Below are positions 7,423-18,032 of a DNA stretch of 64,000 nucleotides, piece after piece. Below the pieces are notes generated by a model, which had not been told where the DNA came from, ran no database searches, and saw only the letters and a list, made by a program, of their open reading frames with translations. Numbering within the stretch: position 1 is the stretch's first letter; each line of letters begins with the position of its first letter. The translations under genes were made by a program, and so were the position numbers. The stretch lies in NCBI RefSeq assembly GCF_001187725.1, contig NZ_LGIQ01000009.1, positions 934,547-998,546 on the forward strand, written 5' to 3'. Source of the stretch: Brevibacillus reuszeri. Its GTDB lineage: Bacteria > Bacillota > Bacilli > Brevibacillales > Brevibacillaceae.

Positions 7423-7465
7423 GATCAGCTCCTTTCTTGGTCGCTAGCGTTTTACCGGTACCTTC

Positions 7466-7496
7466 ACTATAAACCGTTCCGTTACGTAATGGTCAA
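7466..7496 (-). promoter_or_regulatory. MerR-type promoter and operator
   Basis: On the minus strand -35 TTGACC (7491-7496) and -10 TATAGT (7466-7471) are separated by 19 bp instead of 17. A 21-bp imperfect dyad (7473-7493, starting ACCGTT and ending AATGGT, 8 of 10 positions symmetric) sits exactly in the spacer. Confidence 0.8.
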
Positions 7497-7574
7497 GAAT
7501 CTATATGAATTTTTTTCCATTGCTGACTAATCGTGTTTCGGAACCCCAGGGATGTGGTGAAAGGAAGCTGTAAG

Positions 7575-7616
7575 AAAAAACTCTGTAACAGCAAAGAAAT
7601 TGCCATTACAGAGCTT
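7575..7616 (-). terminator. Terminator of the propionate/methylmalonyl-CoA operon
   Basis: An 8-bp inverted repeat (CTCTGTAA, 7581-7588 with 7606-7613) is followed on the minus strand by six Ts. It lies 44 bp after the biotin carboxylase stop. Confidence 0.75.
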
Positions 7617-7659
7617 TTTATCGTTAGGCCGCTATATCCGAGGTGTCTTCACCCTCTGA

Positions 7660-9006
7660 TTATAGCTCCAGTGTATGCTTTTCCAAAAAGTTCGTAGCGA
7701 AATGGCCCTCTACAAAATCAGTGTGCTCCAGCAGTTTTTCGTGGAAAGGGATCGTAGTATGTACACCCTCAATCACAAACTCTCCCAAGGCACGCTTCAT
7801 GCGGGCAATCGCTTCATTGCGATCCTTGCCCCAAACAATCAGCTTGGCGACCATGGAATCGTAGAATGGCGAAATCTCATACCCTGGATAGACTGCACTG
7901 TCTACGCGTACGCCGTAGCCTCCTGGAGGCAAATAGTTGGTGACTTTTCCTGGAGAAGGCATGAAGTTTTTTGCAGGATTTTCCGCATTTATCCGGCATT
8001 CAATCGCCCAACCATTTATTTTTACGTCACCCTGTGAAAAAGACAAAGGATTGCCTACTGCTACGGAAATCTGCTCTTTGATGAGATCGATTCCCGTGAT
8101 CATCTCCGTTACGGGATGCTCTACCTGAATACGCGTATTCATCTCCATAAAATAAAACTTCCCATGCTTATCCAGCAAAAATTCTACTGTTCCAGCTCCA
8201 TGATACTGAACGGCTTTTGCAGCTGCAACAGCTGCCTGCCCCATTTTGTCGCGAAGCAATTCGTCCAGAGCAGGAGATGGCGCTTCCTCGACGAGCTTTT
8301 GATGGCGTCTCTGAATGGAACAATCTCGCTCGCCAAGATAAACGGCATTGCCATACTTGTCTCCCATGATCTGGATTTCTACGTGGCGAGGCTCCTCCAC
8401 GTATTTCTCCAAGTAGACGCCTGCATTGCCAAACGCTGTTTCTGCTTCCTTTTGCGCCTGGCGAATGGATTTTTCCAGCTCCTCCATGTCATAAGCGACA
8501 CGCATTCCTCTACCGCCGCCACCAGCAGTTGCTTTTACGATGACGGGATAACCGATTTCTTTTGCCACTTCCAGCGCTTCCTCGATGTCCTCGATCAACC
8601 CTTCTGTTCCCGGTACGAGTGGAACATTCGCCATGCTCATCGTCGATTTTGCTACCGACTTGTCCCCCATTTTCGAGATCGCTTCCGGGTCTGGACCAAT
8701 AAAGGTAATGGAGCAGTCCTGGCACAGCTGGGCAAAGGATGCATTTTCTGCTAAAAAACCGTACCCGGGATGAATGGCATCTGCTTTCGTTTGCAATGCC
8801 ACCGTCATTATGCGTGCCATATTCAAGTAGCTGTCCTTGGAGGCAGTCGGACCGATACAATACGCTTCATCTGCCAGCTCTACGTGAAGCGCTTCCCGAT
8901 CCGCTTCGGAAAAGACTGCAACCGTTGCAATTCCCAATTCTCTGCACGCACGAATAATTCTGACGGCGATTTCACCGCGGTTGGCAACTAAGACTTTTGT
9001 AAACAT
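7660..9006 (-). CDS. accC: Biotin carboxylase subunit of an acyl-CoA carboxylase (AccC type)
   Basis: This 448-residue protein matches the usual AccC length. It has the ATP-grasp landmarks [19 protein letters not shown] at the N-terminus, the glycine-rich [12 protein letters not shown] (about 160), HVEIQIMGD and the active-site stretch [16 protein letters not shown] (about 285-300). It carboxylates biotin on a carrier protein using ATP and bicarbonate. As the last gene of the operon it most likely supplies carboxybiotin for the propionyl-CoA carboxylase encoded with it rather than being the only housekeeping AccC. It lies 14 bp after the degenerate carrier gene. Confidence 0.93.
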   Translation of the reverse strand: MFTKVLVANRGEIAVRIIRACRELGIATVAVFSEADREALHVELADEAYCIGPTASKDSYLNMARIMTVALQTKADAIHPGYGFLAENASFAQLCQDCSITFIGPDPEAISKMGDKSVAKSTMSMANVPLVPGTEGLIEDIEEALEVAKEIGYPVIVKATAGGGGRGMRVAYDMEELEKSIRQAQKEAETAFGNAGVYLEKYVEEPRHVEIQIMGDKYGNAVYLGERDCSIQRRHQKLVEEAPSPALDELLRDKMGQAAVAAAKAVQYHGAGTVEFLLDKHGKFYFMEMNTRIQVEHPVTEMITGIDLIKEQISVAVGNPLSFSQGDVKINGWAIECRINAENPAKNFMPSPGKVTNYLPPGGYGVRVDSAVYPGYEISPFYDSMVAKLIVWGKDRNEAIARMKRALGEFVIEGVHTTIPFHEKLLEHTDFVEGHFATNFLEKHTLEL

Positions 9007-9020
9007 TTCTGTGCCCCTCC

Positions 9021-9482
9021 CTAGTTTGGTTTGATCGCCAGCAATGCTTTTCCAAAGTCTACAAACTGGCCATCCATCACAAGTATTTCTGTAATTTCTC
9101 CGTCAAGAGGAGAAAGGATGTCGGAGGTAAGCTGCAGGGCGTCAACGGTACAACGCCCGACCCGTTCGCCAGCTTTAACCGATTGTCCAATAGTCACGTC
9201 CGCATGGAAAAGTCCAACCCCGCCAGAGACGACCAACTGTGTCTCTTGCACTGGTATGGGAACGGGCACGATAGGCGATGTCTCAAGTGCTTCGGCAGTG
9301 GCTGCCGCCTCCTGGTAACCGCTCTCTGCTTCCTTCGCTTGTTGTGGTTGTTCTATGGATTGGATCATGACAGGCGCACCTTTTTTAATCACAATACTGG
9401 TCTTGCCATCCTTCCACTCCAGCTCTTCGATGGACGATTGGTTTACCAATTTGATAAATTCCCTAAGGTCATGAAGCTTCAT
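9021..9482 (-). CDS. Biotin carboxyl carrier-like protein lacking the biotinylation lysine
   Basis: This 153-residue protein has an AccB-like N-terminus ([22 protein letters not shown]), a Pro/Glu-rich linker (about 45-80) and a C-terminal biotinyl/lipoyl fold. In that fold the invariant EAMK hairpin reads DALQ (VDALQLTSD), so the lysine that carries biotin is replaced by Gln. The fold otherwise looks intact ([30 protein letters not shown]). It probably cannot carry biotin and may be a structural subunit or decoy; the other carrier in this operon (16486-16995) has the Lys. The gene sits between the carboxyltransferase and biotin carboxylase genes. Confidence 0.82.
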   Translation of the reverse strand: MKLHDLREFIKLVNQSSIEELEWKDGKTSIVIKKGAPVMIQSIEQPQQAKEAESGYQEAAATAEALETSPIVPVPIPVQETQLVVSGGVGLFHADVTIGQSVKAGERVGRCTVDALQLTSDILSPLDGEITEILVMDGQFVDFGKALLAIKPN

Positions 9483-9523
9483 TCCCCGCTCTCCTCCTTG
9501 AAAATGCCTCGATAGAAGTTTTC

Positions 9524-11074
9524 TTACAATGGGATGTTCCCATGTTTTTTATAGGGACGATCCTCTTTTTTATTCCGTAGCATTTCCAGCGCTTCGGCAA
9601 CTTTTTTGCGTGTTTCGCGCGGATCGATGACGTCATCCACCATGCCGAGACTTGCAGCTACATAAGGATTGGCAAACTTTTCACGGTAGAGCGCAATTTT
9701 TTCTGCTCTGGTCGCAACAGGGTCTTCGCTTTGCTCAATTTCTTTTGCAAAAATAATGTTGGCAGCACCCTCTGGTCCCATTACGGCAATTTCCGCATTC
9801 GGCCATGCGTAAACGACATCGGCACCGATCGATTTGGAGTTCAGTGCTACGTACGCGCCACCATAGGCTTTCCGTAAAATCACAGTAATTTTAGGAACGG
9901 TTGCTTCCGAGTACGCATACAAGATTTTCGCGCCATGACGGATAATACCGCCGTGCTCTTGATTGACTCCCGGGAAAAAGCCGGAAACATCCTCAAACGT
10001 CAACAGGGGAATGTTGAAGCAGTCGCAGAATCGAATAAAGCGAGCCAGCTTATCCGATGAGTGAATATCCAGACCACCTGCCATCACCTTCGGCTGGTTG
10101 GCGATGATTCCTACGCTATGTCCATCGATACGCGCCAGGCCGATTACGATGTTGCGTGCAAAATTGGGCTGAACCTCCATGAAGTCGCCATGATCCACGA
10201 TTTTTTCAATGACCTTGCGTACATCGTACACTTTCGTGCTTTCGGCAGGGACAAGCTCAATGAGTTCTTCCTGCCAGTCCTCACGTTCACCTGGCTCTAT
10301 CACGGGTGCGCGATCCTGATTGTTTTGCGGCAAGAAGCTCAAGAGTCTGCGCACGCTCTCCAGCACTTCCTGCTCGGATTCAGCTGTGAAGTGTGCATTT
10401 CCGCTCACCGATGAATGAACCTTCGCACCACCCAGGTCCTCTGCCGAAATTTTCTCCCCAGTTACGGTTTCAATTACCTTTGGCCCAGTAATGAACATTT
10501 GGCTTGTTTTCTCAACCATGAACACAAAATCTGTAATCGCTGGTGAATAAACCGCGCCACCGGCACACGGTCCGAGAATGACGGAAATTTGCGGGATGAC
10601 GCCAGAGTAGATCGCATTCCGGTAAAAAATCGTTCCGTAGCCATCTAATGAGCTTACGCCTTCCTGGATGCGTGCTCCGCCAGAATCATTGAGCCCGATA
10701 AACGGCGCACCATTTTTTGCAGCCAGATCCATCACTTTGGCAATTTTCATGGCGTGCATCTCACCAAGAGCGCCACCGAAAACCGTAAAGTCCTGGGCGA
10801 ACAAATAAACGGGTCTTCCATTGATCTTCCCGTAGCCTGTCACGACACCTTCCCCTGGCGCTTCCATTTGATCGAGGCCAAAATGGGTTGCACGATGCTC
10901 TACAAACGGATTTAGCTCCATAAAGGTATCCGGGTCCAGCAGCAGCTCAATACGCTCACGTGCCGTCAGCTTACCACGATTGTGCTGTGCGTCAATTCGT
11001 GCATCGCCGCCACCTAGCTGAATTTTATACTTTCGCTCCATTAAATCATCGATTTTTTCATACATGCTGCTCAC
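9524..11074 (-). CDS. Acyl-CoA carboxylase carboxyltransferase subunit (propionyl-CoA carboxylase beta / MmdA type)
   Basis: The protein is about 516 residues from a GTG at 11074 that follows AAGG; an ATG at 11065 is the alternative, and the open frame further upstream overlaps meaB. It has both crotonase-like halves of a CT subunit: [17 protein letters not shown] and [16 protein letters not shown] in the N half (acyl-CoA pocket), then [20 protein letters not shown] and [13 protein letters not shown] in the C half (carboxybiotin pocket). It moves carboxyl from biotin to propionyl-CoA to give methylmalonyl-CoA. Adjacent mutase and MeaB genes support propionyl-CoA over other acyl-CoAs. Confidence 0.9.
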   Translation of the reverse strand: MSSMYEKIDDLMERKYKIQLGGGDARIDAQHNRGKLTARERIELLLDPDTFMELNPFVEHRATHFGLDQMEAPGEGVVTGYGKINGRPVYLFAQDFTVFGGALGEMHAMKIAKVMDLAAKNGAPFIGLNDSGGARIQEGVSSLDGYGTIFYRNAIYSGVIPQISVILGPCAGGAVYSPAITDFVFMVEKTSQMFITGPKVIETVTGEKISAEDLGGAKVHSSVSGNAHFTAESEQEVLESVRRLLSFLPQNNQDRAPVIEPGEREDWQEELIELVPAESTKVYDVRKVIEKIVDHGDFMEVQPNFARNIVIGLARIDGHSVGIIANQPKVMAGGLDIHSSDKLARFIRFCDCFNIPLLTFEDVSGFFPGVNQEHGGIIRHGAKILYAYSEATVPKITVILRKAYGGAYVALNSKSIGADVVYAWPNAEIAVMGPEGAANIIFAKEIEQSEDPVATRAEKIALYREKFANPYVAASLGMVDDVIDPRETRKKVAEALEMLRNKKEDRPYKKHGNIPL

Positions 11075-11090
11075 TCGTCCGACCTTCTCT

Positions 11091-12143
11091 CTATTCCTTT
11101 TTCGAAATGGCACTCTCAAAAATCGTCACCAATTGCTGTACGGCACTGGTTGGAGACAGCTGTCCACTGGTGACTGCCCCCTCCATTTGCGGTAAAAGCA
11201 GTGCAATCTGCGGATGACTGAAAAACATGGTGCGCAAATAATCGTTTGCCATGCTATACATCCAGTCCAATGATTGTGCACTACGACGGGCTTCAAAACC
11301 ACCAGTCTGTGTCGTTTTTTCACGAAACACGTTCACGACATTCCATATCTCCTCGATACCTTCACCCGTCAGTGCCGAACACATATATGCCTTCGTTTCC
11401 CAACCTACCGTGGCCGGTTGCAAATAGTGCAGAGCACGGTTATACTCGCCCTTTGCAATCAATGCCCTTGTACGGTTCTCTCCGTCTGCTTTGTTGATCA
11501 GGAGGGCGTCCGCGATTTCGATGACACCCTTCTTGATCCCTTGCAGCTCGTCTCCAGCGCCTGTCAGCATGAGCAGCAAAAAGAAATCGACCATTGATCT
11601 GACCGTCGTTTCACTTTGCCCGACCCCAACAGTCTCAATCAAAATCACATCATAGCCTGCTGCTTCACAAATCAGCATGGTTTCGCGTGTTTTCCGATTG
11701 ACACCACCCAAGGTACCACCTGTTGCCGATGGCCGGATAAACGCGTGCGGATTTCGCGACAGCAGCTCCATCCTCGTCTTGTCCCCTAATATACTGCCAC
11801 GCGTAACCGTACTGCTCGGATCCACAGCCAGCACAGCCACGCGATGTCCTTTTTCACAAAGCATGGTGCCGAACGCTTCAATGAACGTACTCTTTCCAAC
11901 ACCGGGAACCCCTGTAATCCCGATCCGAATGGCGTTTCCTGTATGGGCAAGAAGCTTTTTGATCACTTCCTGCGCCATCTCCATATGAAACGGGGAATTA
12001 CTCTCCACCAGCGTGATTGCTTGCGCAAGGATCGTGCGATTGTTTTCCCGCACGCCTTGTACATACTGATCAACACTGAGTCTGGGTAGACGGACTTTCG
12101 AAGAAAAGGTCAAGGAAGTTTTGTCGCTTGCACCATCGCTCAT
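11091..12143 (-). CDS. meaB: Methylmalonyl-CoA mutase-associated GTPase MeaB
   Basis: This 350-residue G3E-type GTPase has a Walker [16 protein letters not shown] (about 75-90), a [18 protein letters not shown] switch region (about 117-135), ETVGVGQSE as the G3 motif and NKAD as G4. MeaB guards methylmalonyl-CoA mutase: it gates loading of adenosylcobalamin and removal of damaged cofactor. The start overlaps the mutB stop by 4 bp (ATGA), coupling its synthesis to that of its partner. It is also called ArgK in older annotations. Confidence 0.95.
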   Translation of the reverse strand: MSDGASDKTSLTFSSKVRLPRLSVDQYVQGVRENNRTILAQAITLVESNSPFHMEMAQEVIKKLLAHTGNAIRIGITGVPGVGKSTFIEAFGTMLCEKGHRVAVLAVDPSSTVTRGSILGDKTRMELLSRNPHAFIRPSATGGTLGGVNRKTRETMLICEAAGYDVILIETVGVGQSETTVRSMVDFFLLLMLTGAGDELQGIKKGVIEIADALLINKADGENRTRALIAKGEYNRALHYLQPATVGWETKAYMCSALTGEGIEEIWNVVNVFREKTTQTGGFEARRSAQSLDWMYSMANDYLRTMFFSHPQIALLLPQMEGAVTSGQLSPTSAVQQLVTIFESAISKKE

Positions 12144-14326
12144 AGACTACCAGCCTCCAGGCGGCGCACAACCTCTTGCAGCACATTTTGAGCCGCGATC
12201 GGAATGACAGTTCCCGGACCAAAGATGGCAGCCGCTCCGTGCTCTTTCAGGAATGCGTAATCCTGTGGCGGAATGACCCCACCGATGACGACAGCAATAT
12301 CTTCACGCCCCAGCTTTTTCAATTCATCGACAAGCTGAGGCAGCAATGTTTTATGTCCGGCGGCCAACGAGCTAAAGCCGATGACGTGAACATCGTTTTC
12401 CACAGCTTGTTTCGCCGTTTCATCTGGCGTCTGGAACAGTGGACCGATATCGACGTCGAAGCCCAAATCAGCAAAAGCGGTCGCAATGACCTTTGCCCCT
12501 CTGTCATGTCCATCCTGACCCATTTTTGCGATCATGATACGGGGGCGTCTGCCTTCCCATTGCTCGAACTCATCTGCCATCTTGCGAACCGCAGCTACCT
12601 CGTCCGCATCTGCGTATTCAGAGCTGTAGACACCGCTAATCGAACGGATGACAGCCTTGTGGCGCCCGACGACTTTTTCATAGGCATCCGAAATCTCACC
12701 CAGAGATGCTCGCGCACGTGCCGCTTCGATAGCCAGCTCGAGCAGATTTCCTTCGCCAGATTCAGCACAAGTCGTAATGGCTTGCAATGCTGCCAGAACG
12801 CGAGCTTCGTCTCTGTTTGCGCGCAGCTCCTGCAACCGTTTGAGCTGTGCTTCCCGTACCACTGTATTATCCACTTCGAGAATCTCCAGCGGGTCTTCTT
12901 TGTCCAAGCGATATTTATTCACACCAATAATCGCTTCCTTGGCCGAATCAATATGAGCTTGACGACGTGCAGCTGCCTCTTCAATCTTCATTTTTGGCAA
13001 TCCGGTTTCGATCGCTTTTGCCATCCCACCCAATGCCTCAATTTCTTCGATGTGCTCCCATGCTCTCTCTATCAGCTGCTTGGTCAGCGATTCGACGTAG
13101 TATGAGCCTGCCCAAGGGTCGACGACTTTGGTAATTTGCGTTTCGTCTTGCAAAAACAACTGTGTATTGCGGGCAATTCGCGCCGAGAAGTCCGTCGGCA
13201 AGGCAATGGCTTCATCAAGTGCGTTTGTATGCAGGGATTGTGTATGACCCAATGCTGCTGCCATCGCTTCTACGCAAGTACGAACGACGTTGTTGAACGG
13301 GTCTTGCTCTGTCAGGCTCCAACCGGATGTTTGCGAATGTGTCCGAAGTGCCATCGATTTTTCATTTTTCGGATCGAATTGCTTGATCAGATTCGCCCAA
13401 ATCAAGCGTCCTGCTCGCATTTTTGCAATCTCCATAAAGTAATTCATCCCGATTGCCCAGAAAAAAGACAGCCGTGGAGCAAACGCATCAATATCAATTC
13501 CTGCTTTCAACCCGGTTCGCACATACTCAAGCCCATCCGCCAGTGTATAAGCCAGCTCGATATCTGCTGTCGCCCCTGCTTCCTGCATATGGTAACCGGA
13601 AATACTGATGCTGTTGAATTTCGGCATATGCTTGGAGGTGTACGCAAAAATGTCGGAAATAATTTTCATGGATGCTTCTGGTGGATAAATGTACGTATTG
13701 CGTACCATGTATTCTTTGAGGATGTCGTTTTGAATCGTACCCGTCAGTTCTGCTTGCGAAACGCCCTGCTCCTCAGCGGCCACAATATAAAACGCCATAA
13801 TCGGAAGCACCGCGCCGTTCATCGTCATGGAAACCGACATTTTATCCAGCGGAATACCGTCAAACAAAATTTTCATATCGAGGATGGAATCAACCGCGAC
13901 CCCAGCTTTTCCTACATCCCCAACGACACGCGGGTGGTCGGAATCATAGCCTCGGTGCGTCGCCAGGTCAAAGGCGATCGAAAGCCCTTTTTGCCCAGCC
14001 GCCAAATTGCGTCGGTAGAAAGCATTACTCTCTTCGGCTGTTGAAAATCCGGCATACTGACGAACGGTCCATGGCTGGGCCACGTACATCGTTGGATAGG
14101 GTCCACGAAAATACGGAGGCAAACCTGGCATGTAACCCAGATGCTCCATTCCTTCGATATTTTCTTTGGTATAGAGCGGCTTAACGGGGATTTGCTCCAT
14201 TGTTTGCCAAATCTGCTCATCCAATACTTTTTTTGCTTCGTCACTCAGCGATTGGCTTGGGAACAAATCGGAAATGTCCCGTTTCGAACGATATGCCACT
14301 TTTGAAAAATCAGGCCTCATCTTCAT
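12140..14326 (-). CDS. mutB: Methylmalonyl-CoA mutase, large (catalytic, B12-binding) subunit
   Basis: The start is the ATG at 14324-14326, which overlaps the mutA stop (ATGA) and follows AGGGGTG. This gives 728 residues, the normal length. The TIM-barrel half contains [28 protein letters not shown] substrate residues and [14 protein letters not shown]. The C-terminal cobalamin domain (about 595-728) has [15 protein letters not shown], that is, DxHxxG with the His that ligates cobalt, plus GFSSLAAGH and [10 protein letters not shown]. It interconverts methylmalonyl-CoA and succinyl-CoA, using adenosylcobalamin. Confidence 0.96.
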   Translation of the reverse strand: MKMRPDFSKVAYRSKRDISDLFPSQSLSDEAKKVLDEQIWQTMEQIPVKPLYTKENIEGMEHLGYMPGLPPYFRGPYPTMYVAQPWTVRQYAGFSTAEESNAFYRRNLAAGQKGLSIAFDLATHRGYDSDHPRVVGDVGKAGVAVDSILDMKILFDGIPLDKMSVSMTMNGAVLPIMAFYIVAAEEQGVSQAELTGTIQNDILKEYMVRNTYIYPPEASMKIISDIFAYTSKHMPKFNSISISGYHMQEAGATADIELAYTLADGLEYVRTGLKAGIDIDAFAPRLSFFWAIGMNYFMEIAKMRAGRLIWANLIKQFDPKNEKSMALRTHSQTSGWSLTEQDPFNNVVRTCVEAMAAALGHTQSLHTNALDEAIALPTDFSARIARNTQLFLQDETQITKVVDPWAGSYYVESLTKQLIERAWEHIEEIEALGGMAKAIETGLPKMKIEEAAARRQAHIDSAKEAIIGVNKYRLDKEDPLEILEVDNTVVREAQLKRLQELRANRDEARVLAALQAITTCAESGEGNLLELAIEAARARASLGEISDAYEKVVGRHKAVIRSISGVYSSEYADADEVAAVRKMADEFEQWEGRRPRIMIAKMGQDGHDRGAKVIATAFADLGFDVDIGPLFQTPDETAKQAVENDVHVIGFSSLAAGHKTLLPQLVDELKKLGREDIAVVIGGVIPPQDYAFLKEHGAAAIFGPGTVIPIAAQNVLQEVVRRLEAGSL

Positions 14327-16446
14327 GAGATCACCCCTATTCGTTCCTGAAGATTGCGCAGCATCTGATAACAATTCGTTCGAACATGGATACAATCCTC
14401 TACGCCAGCTGCTTGGTAGCTCGCCAATTGCTCTGCCTCGGGTAATCCCGCCAGCAGCACGAGCATTTGTGGATTTGCTTGTTTGATCGCTTGGGCCAAA
14501 GGCGGTACAATCGCGGGGTAGCTCGCGTCATCAGAGCAAATCACCGTAATTGCAGCACCTGACTCCACTGCAGATTGCGCCGCTTCCTCGGGCGTTTGGA
14601 AGTGATGCTCACGAATAACAGAAAAGCCGCCAACCGCAAAAAACTCAGCAGAGAAGTCTGCTCGGGCTTTATGTTTGGAAACAGGACCCATATTCGCCAA
14701 AAAGACGGCTGGCCTGCTCCCCGTTTTCTCCAAATGCATAGCTGAATGCTTGCGCAATGCTTCAAATGACTCCGCTGCACGATGAAAACGCAGAGGTGCA
14801 ATGACGGTTTCGGTCTGATCAGATTTTCTGACGACTTTAAAAAGATCTCCGAGGGTAGCTCCAGCAAGTGCCGCCTCAATAGCCGCCGGCATCAAGTCAT
14901 CCGATGAGGCTGCCAAATTCTCCAGCGCTTTGGATAAAGAATCATGATCCTGCCCTGCACGATGGCTCTTTACTTCATTTATCCGGTCTTTCTGAATAGC
15001 AGGAAGCGTTTCTTGCTGCGGAACCGATTCCTGTACATTCGCATACATATTAGAGCCAACAATTCTCACCTTCCGCTGCTCGATACTTGCAGACTTGGTC
15101 TGCGCCAGCTGTTCGATAAGGTTTTGGGGAAGGGATGCTTTCAGGGAATCCAGCAAGCCACCTTTTTCTTCCGTTTGCAAAAACAGCTCCCATGCCTTCT
15201 GTGCGAGCGCATCTGTCAGCCATTCGACATACCAGGAACCACCTGCAGGGTCCACGACTTTTGCCAAATGCGCTTCCTGTTCCAAAATAATTTGCGTATT
15301 TCTCGCAATCCGTCTGGAAAACTCATTCGCAGGCCGGATGGCTTCATCAAACGCTGAGACGTGCAAGCTGTCCACTCCGCCAAGTACTGCTGAAAACGCT
15401 TCCGTAGTTGAGCGAAGCAGATTCACGTACGGATCGAGAATCGTTTTTGTCCACGCAGATGTGCGCGCGTGTATTGTCATTTTCTGCGATTCTACAGATC
15501 CGCCGTAGGAAGTGATGATCGTTGACCAGAGCATTTTTGCTGCTCGCAGCTTGGCAATTTCCATAAAGACGTCTGAACCAATCGCGTACGAAAATTGAAT
15601 GCGTGGCGCAATTTCGTCAATCGACAGTCCGCGTGCAAGCAGCGCCTGGATAAATTCCACTCCTGCTGAGAGTGAATAAGCGAGCTCGGTGACGGCATTG
15701 CCTCCTGCATTCTGATACGCTTGTGCTCCGACGAGGATGGTTTTTAGTTCAGGTGCGTGCTTGCTGGCCCAGCGGGTTGTATGTGCCATCGCATCATAGG
15801 AAGTCTCTAGTGAATACGGTAGTCTGCCTTCTGCGAGCAAGATGGCAAAAGGGTCCTGTCCGATGCAGCCACGCAGCTTGCTCAGGTCTTTGCCAGTTGC
15901 TTCAAAATGTGCGAGAAAGAGAGTAACTACAGGTAGTCCGAGTGCACCTGCTTCAACATAAAGCGGAACCTTTTCCAGATCGATTCCCTGGAGCGCTGCA
16001 TCCACATCTTTTTTGCAAAAAAGAGACAATCCTCTATGGCCGACCTCTTCCGAATTTGCTTCATCCGGATCGAGACCACGAAGCGCAGCTTGGTCCAAAA
16101 CGATATTGACCATCGTTTGTCCACGGGCTAAATCATGTAGAGCCGCCGTGTTAAAGGCTTCAGCTGTATTCGCCACAATTTCCTGACTGATGTGCCAGCT
16201 TTGCGTTGGCTTCTCTTCAATCGCTTTGGTTCCACGCACGAAGGGAGCCATTCCCGGCAGTTCGTCCATCTGTGGCAGCTTCTCTGTATCTTCTTTGCGA
16301 TATATTGGCTGTAGCGTTATCCCTTCGTATGTCTTGGTCAAGAGCTTTGCGTCAAACGAGGCACCCTTCAGTGATTTCTCCGCTGCTGCTCTCCACTGCT
16401 CGTATGTTGGAACGGCGAACGCTGTAAATAATGAGTCTTTCTTCAC
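14323..16446 (-). CDS. mutA: Methylmalonyl-CoA mutase, small subunit
   Basis: The start is the GTG at 16444-16446, 8 nt after GGGGGAGGT, giving 707 residues; an upstream in-frame start would bury the ribosome site. The sequence is homologous to MutB along its length ([39 protein letters not shown]). The C-terminal domain has lost the cobalamin DxHxxG motif (the equivalent region reads [17 protein letters not shown]). It therefore serves as the structural partner of MutB in an alpha-beta heterodimer. It follows the carrier gene by 39 bp. Confidence 0.94.
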   Translation of the reverse strand: MKKDSLFTAFAVPTYEQWRAAAEKSLKGASFDAKLLTKTYEGITLQPIYRKEDTEKLPQMDELPGMAPFVRGTKAIEEKPTQSWHISQEIVANTAEAFNTAALHDLARGQTMVNIVLDQAALRGLDPDEANSEEVGHRGLSLFCKKDVDAALQGIDLEKVPLYVEAGALGLPVVTLFLAHFEATGKDLSKLRGCIGQDPFAILLAEGRLPYSLETSYDAMAHTTRWASKHAPELKTILVGAQAYQNAGGNAVTELAYSLSAGVEFIQALLARGLSIDEIAPRIQFSYAIGSDVFMEIAKLRAAKMLWSTIITSYGGSVESQKMTIHARTSAWTKTILDPYVNLLRSTTEAFSAVLGGVDSLHVSAFDEAIRPANEFSRRIARNTQIILEQEAHLAKVVDPAGGSWYVEWLTDALAQKAWELFLQTEEKGGLLDSLKASLPQNLIEQLAQTKSASIEQRKVRIVGSNMYANVQESVPQQETLPAIQKDRINEVKSHRAGQDHDSLSKALENLAASSDDLMPAAIEAALAGATLGDLFKVVRKSDQTETVIAPLRFHRAAESFEALRKHSAMHLEKTGSRPAVFLANMGPVSKHKARADFSAEFFAVGGFSVIREHHFQTPEEAAQSAVESGAAITVICSDDASYPAIVPPLAQAIKQANPQMLVLLAGLPEAEQLASYQAAGVEDCIHVRTNCYQMLRNLQERIGVIS

Positions 16447-16485
16447 GAAACCTGACCTCCCCCGGTTCACTCTATCCTTGTGCTA

Positions 16486-16995
16486 TTATGCCCGCTTTAC
16501 CAGGAACAACGGTTGTCCCTGATCTACCAGCTGTCCGTTCTCCACTAATACCTTGACAATCTTTCCCTTAACCTCGGCTTCGATTTCATTAAACAGCTTC
16601 ATAGCTTCCACGATACAAACAATCGTTGCAGGCTGTACCTGATCGCCTACAGATATATAAGGAGGTGCGTCTACTGCTGGTGCTGTATAAAACGTACCGA
16701 CCATCGGAGAAATGATCTGGTAAAGGTTCTCTGTTTCTTCGATTTTCTGAACAGGTGGTTGCGATGGGGTGACAGCAGGAGAGGTTTGCTCTGTTTTTGC
16801 TGCTGTCTGCGGTGGCGCGACTGAGGGAACCACCGCGAGCTTTGGTTGAGACACAGGTGCTTGCACAACAATCGTCTGCTCGCCAAGTCTCCTTTTTATC
16901 GATAAGTGAGAATCTTCATTCTTTACTTCGAATGATTCTACATCCGTTTGTTCCAATAGCTTTACAAGCTCTCTCAGTTCATAAATGGTAAGCAC
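16486..16995 (-). CDS. Biotin carboxyl carrier protein with intact biotin site
   Basis: This 169-residue AccB-type protein starts at a GTG (16993-16995) 7 nt after AGGAGG. The N-terminal helix ELRELVKLLEQTDVESFEV is followed by a Pro/Ala/Gln-rich flexible linker (about 45-85) and a biotinyl domain. That domain has SPMVGTFYTAP and the biotin hairpin VEAMKLFNEIEAE, with Lys in the canonical EAMK. It shuttles carboxyl groups between the biotin carboxylase and carboxyltransferase encoded downstream. It is the first gene of the operon, directly under the triple-operator promoter. Confidence 0.92.
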   Translation of the reverse strand: MLTIYELRELVKLLEQTDVESFEVKNEDSHLSIKRRLGEQTIVVQAPVSQPKLAVVPSVAPPQTAAKTEQTSPAVTPSQPPVQKIEETENLYQIISPMVGTFYTAPAVDAPPYISVGDQVQPATIVCIVEAMKLFNEIEAEVKGKIVKVLVENGQLVDQGQPLFLVKRA

Positions 16996-17037
16996 AATGA
17001 TTCCTCCTGTTATCCATGTCAGCCTCTATTCGCCTAC

Positions 17038-17142
17038 AAACCGACTGGTTGGTTTCGTATGATTGTGCAGGACCGACCAGTTGGTCTCTTGTTCATTATA
17101 CCAAATGTCTGAATACTAGTACAGACCAACCAGTTGGTCTGT
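17038..17142 (-). promoter_or_regulatory. Operon promoter with three TetR-type operators
   Basis: An extended -10 (TGGTATAAT on the minus strand, TATAAT at 17095-17100) is surrounded by three copies of one palindrome. These are 17121-17142 (nearly perfect, ACAGACCAACCAGTTGGTCTGT less its last two bases being the core), 17071-17086 (GACCGACCAGTTGGTC) and 17038-17055 (AAACCGACTGGTTGGTTT). Their shared form is ACCRACYRGTTGGT. One copy is upstream of the promoter and two are downstream, a layout expected for strong repression. The TetR encoded directly upstream is the obvious binder. Confidence 0.78.
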
Positions 17143-17240
17143 CGAGCTCAAATTTTCATCAAGGCTGCCAAGCGACTAGAACTCTGCTGTTCAGGCTAGC
17201 TGAGCATAGCCGCTGTTTCCTTGGTTCTCCTTTTCATTTT

Positions 17241-17888
17241 CTACGAAGGCTTATACGGTAAATCGGGCTGTTGCAGGAAAAAGCGATTAAAATCCGGATT
17301 TTCCATAGCGCCGCGCTTCAGTACTGAGTGTAATACCATATCTGCGTAAATATCCGCAATTTGCTCGATGGAATAAGTACCTGATTTCTGATACCACTTA
17401 TAAATCCAGTTGACCATTCCAAAAATTGCCATAGAGACAATCGGTACAGGTAGTTCGGGGCGGAATTCATCTGATTCGATTCCATCCTGGATCACAGTGA
17501 ACATGATTTGTTTGTAGCGATCCCGCTTGACCTCGATATCCTTGAAATACTCTGGAGCCAAAAACAAGCTCTCCTGGTAAAAAATCGTAACCTGTGACCG
17601 ATATAAATCAATCATCATAACAAAGGACTTTACGATTGCTTGCAGCCGTTCCGTAGGTGTCTCCCATTGCTCGTACGCTTCCTCTGCCTTTTCCAGCACG
17701 TATGTAATAAATTGATCATGAATGATGTAAAGCAGTTCATCCTTGGACTTGAAGTTGTGATAAAAGCCCCCTTTTGACGTACCGCTTTCTTTTACAATCT
17801 GATCAACGGTCACCCGATGGTAGCCATTCGCTTCAAACAAGCGCATGGATGTTTCAATAATTCGTTCTCTAATTGATTTTTCGCTCAT
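17241..17888 (-). CDS. TetR-family regulator, probable repressor of the methylmalonyl-CoA operon
   Basis: The start is the ATG at 17886-17888 after GGGTGA (215 residues). The N-terminal helix-turn-helix reads GYHRVTVDQIVKESGTSKGGFYHNFKSKDELL (about 25-57 in pieces), typical of TetR. The rest is the helical ligand-binding and dimer domain (about 65-200) with VSMAIFGMVNWIYKWYQ near the dimer interface, as in regulators that sense acyl-CoAs. Its stop is about 100 bp before the triple palindrome upstream of the carrier/mutase genes on the same strand. Acyl-CoA sensing is inferred from context only. Confidence 0.9.
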   Translation of the reverse strand: MSEKSIRERIIETSMRLFEANGYHRVTVDQIVKESGTSKGGFYHNFKSKDELLYIIHDQFITYVLEKAEEAYEQWETPTERLQAIVKSFVMMIDLYRSQVTIFYQESLFLAPEYFKDIEVKRDRYKQIMFTVIQDGIESDEFRPELPVPIVSMAIFGMVNWIYKWYQKSGTYSIEQIADIYADMVLHSVLKRGAMENPDFNRFFLQQPDLPYKPS

Positions 17889-17984
17889 TATCTTCACCCG
17901 TGATCATTATAGCATAGTTTTGCCAAAACCAGACTTCGCGAAGCAAGCGTGCAAAAATGCGCCTAGGCTATACACCTATAAGAC

Positions 17985-18010
17985 AAAAGAGCCGGCCCAG
18001 CCAGCTCTTT
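17985..18010 (-). terminator. Terminator after the VanY-like lipoprotein gene
   Basis: A stem of AAAGAGC plus a GC extension (17985-17994 with 18000-18010, one G-T pair) is followed on the minus strand by Ts. It separates the carboxypeptidase gene from the TetR gene. Confidence 0.65.
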
Positions 18011-18032
18011 GCCATCTTTTATCGTACTACTC

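Noticed and set aside
14944..15508. Two 137-codon plus-strand ORFs inside mutA
   Set aside because: Antisense shadows of a clearly coding gene; composition rich in Cys/Phe as expected of antisense frames.
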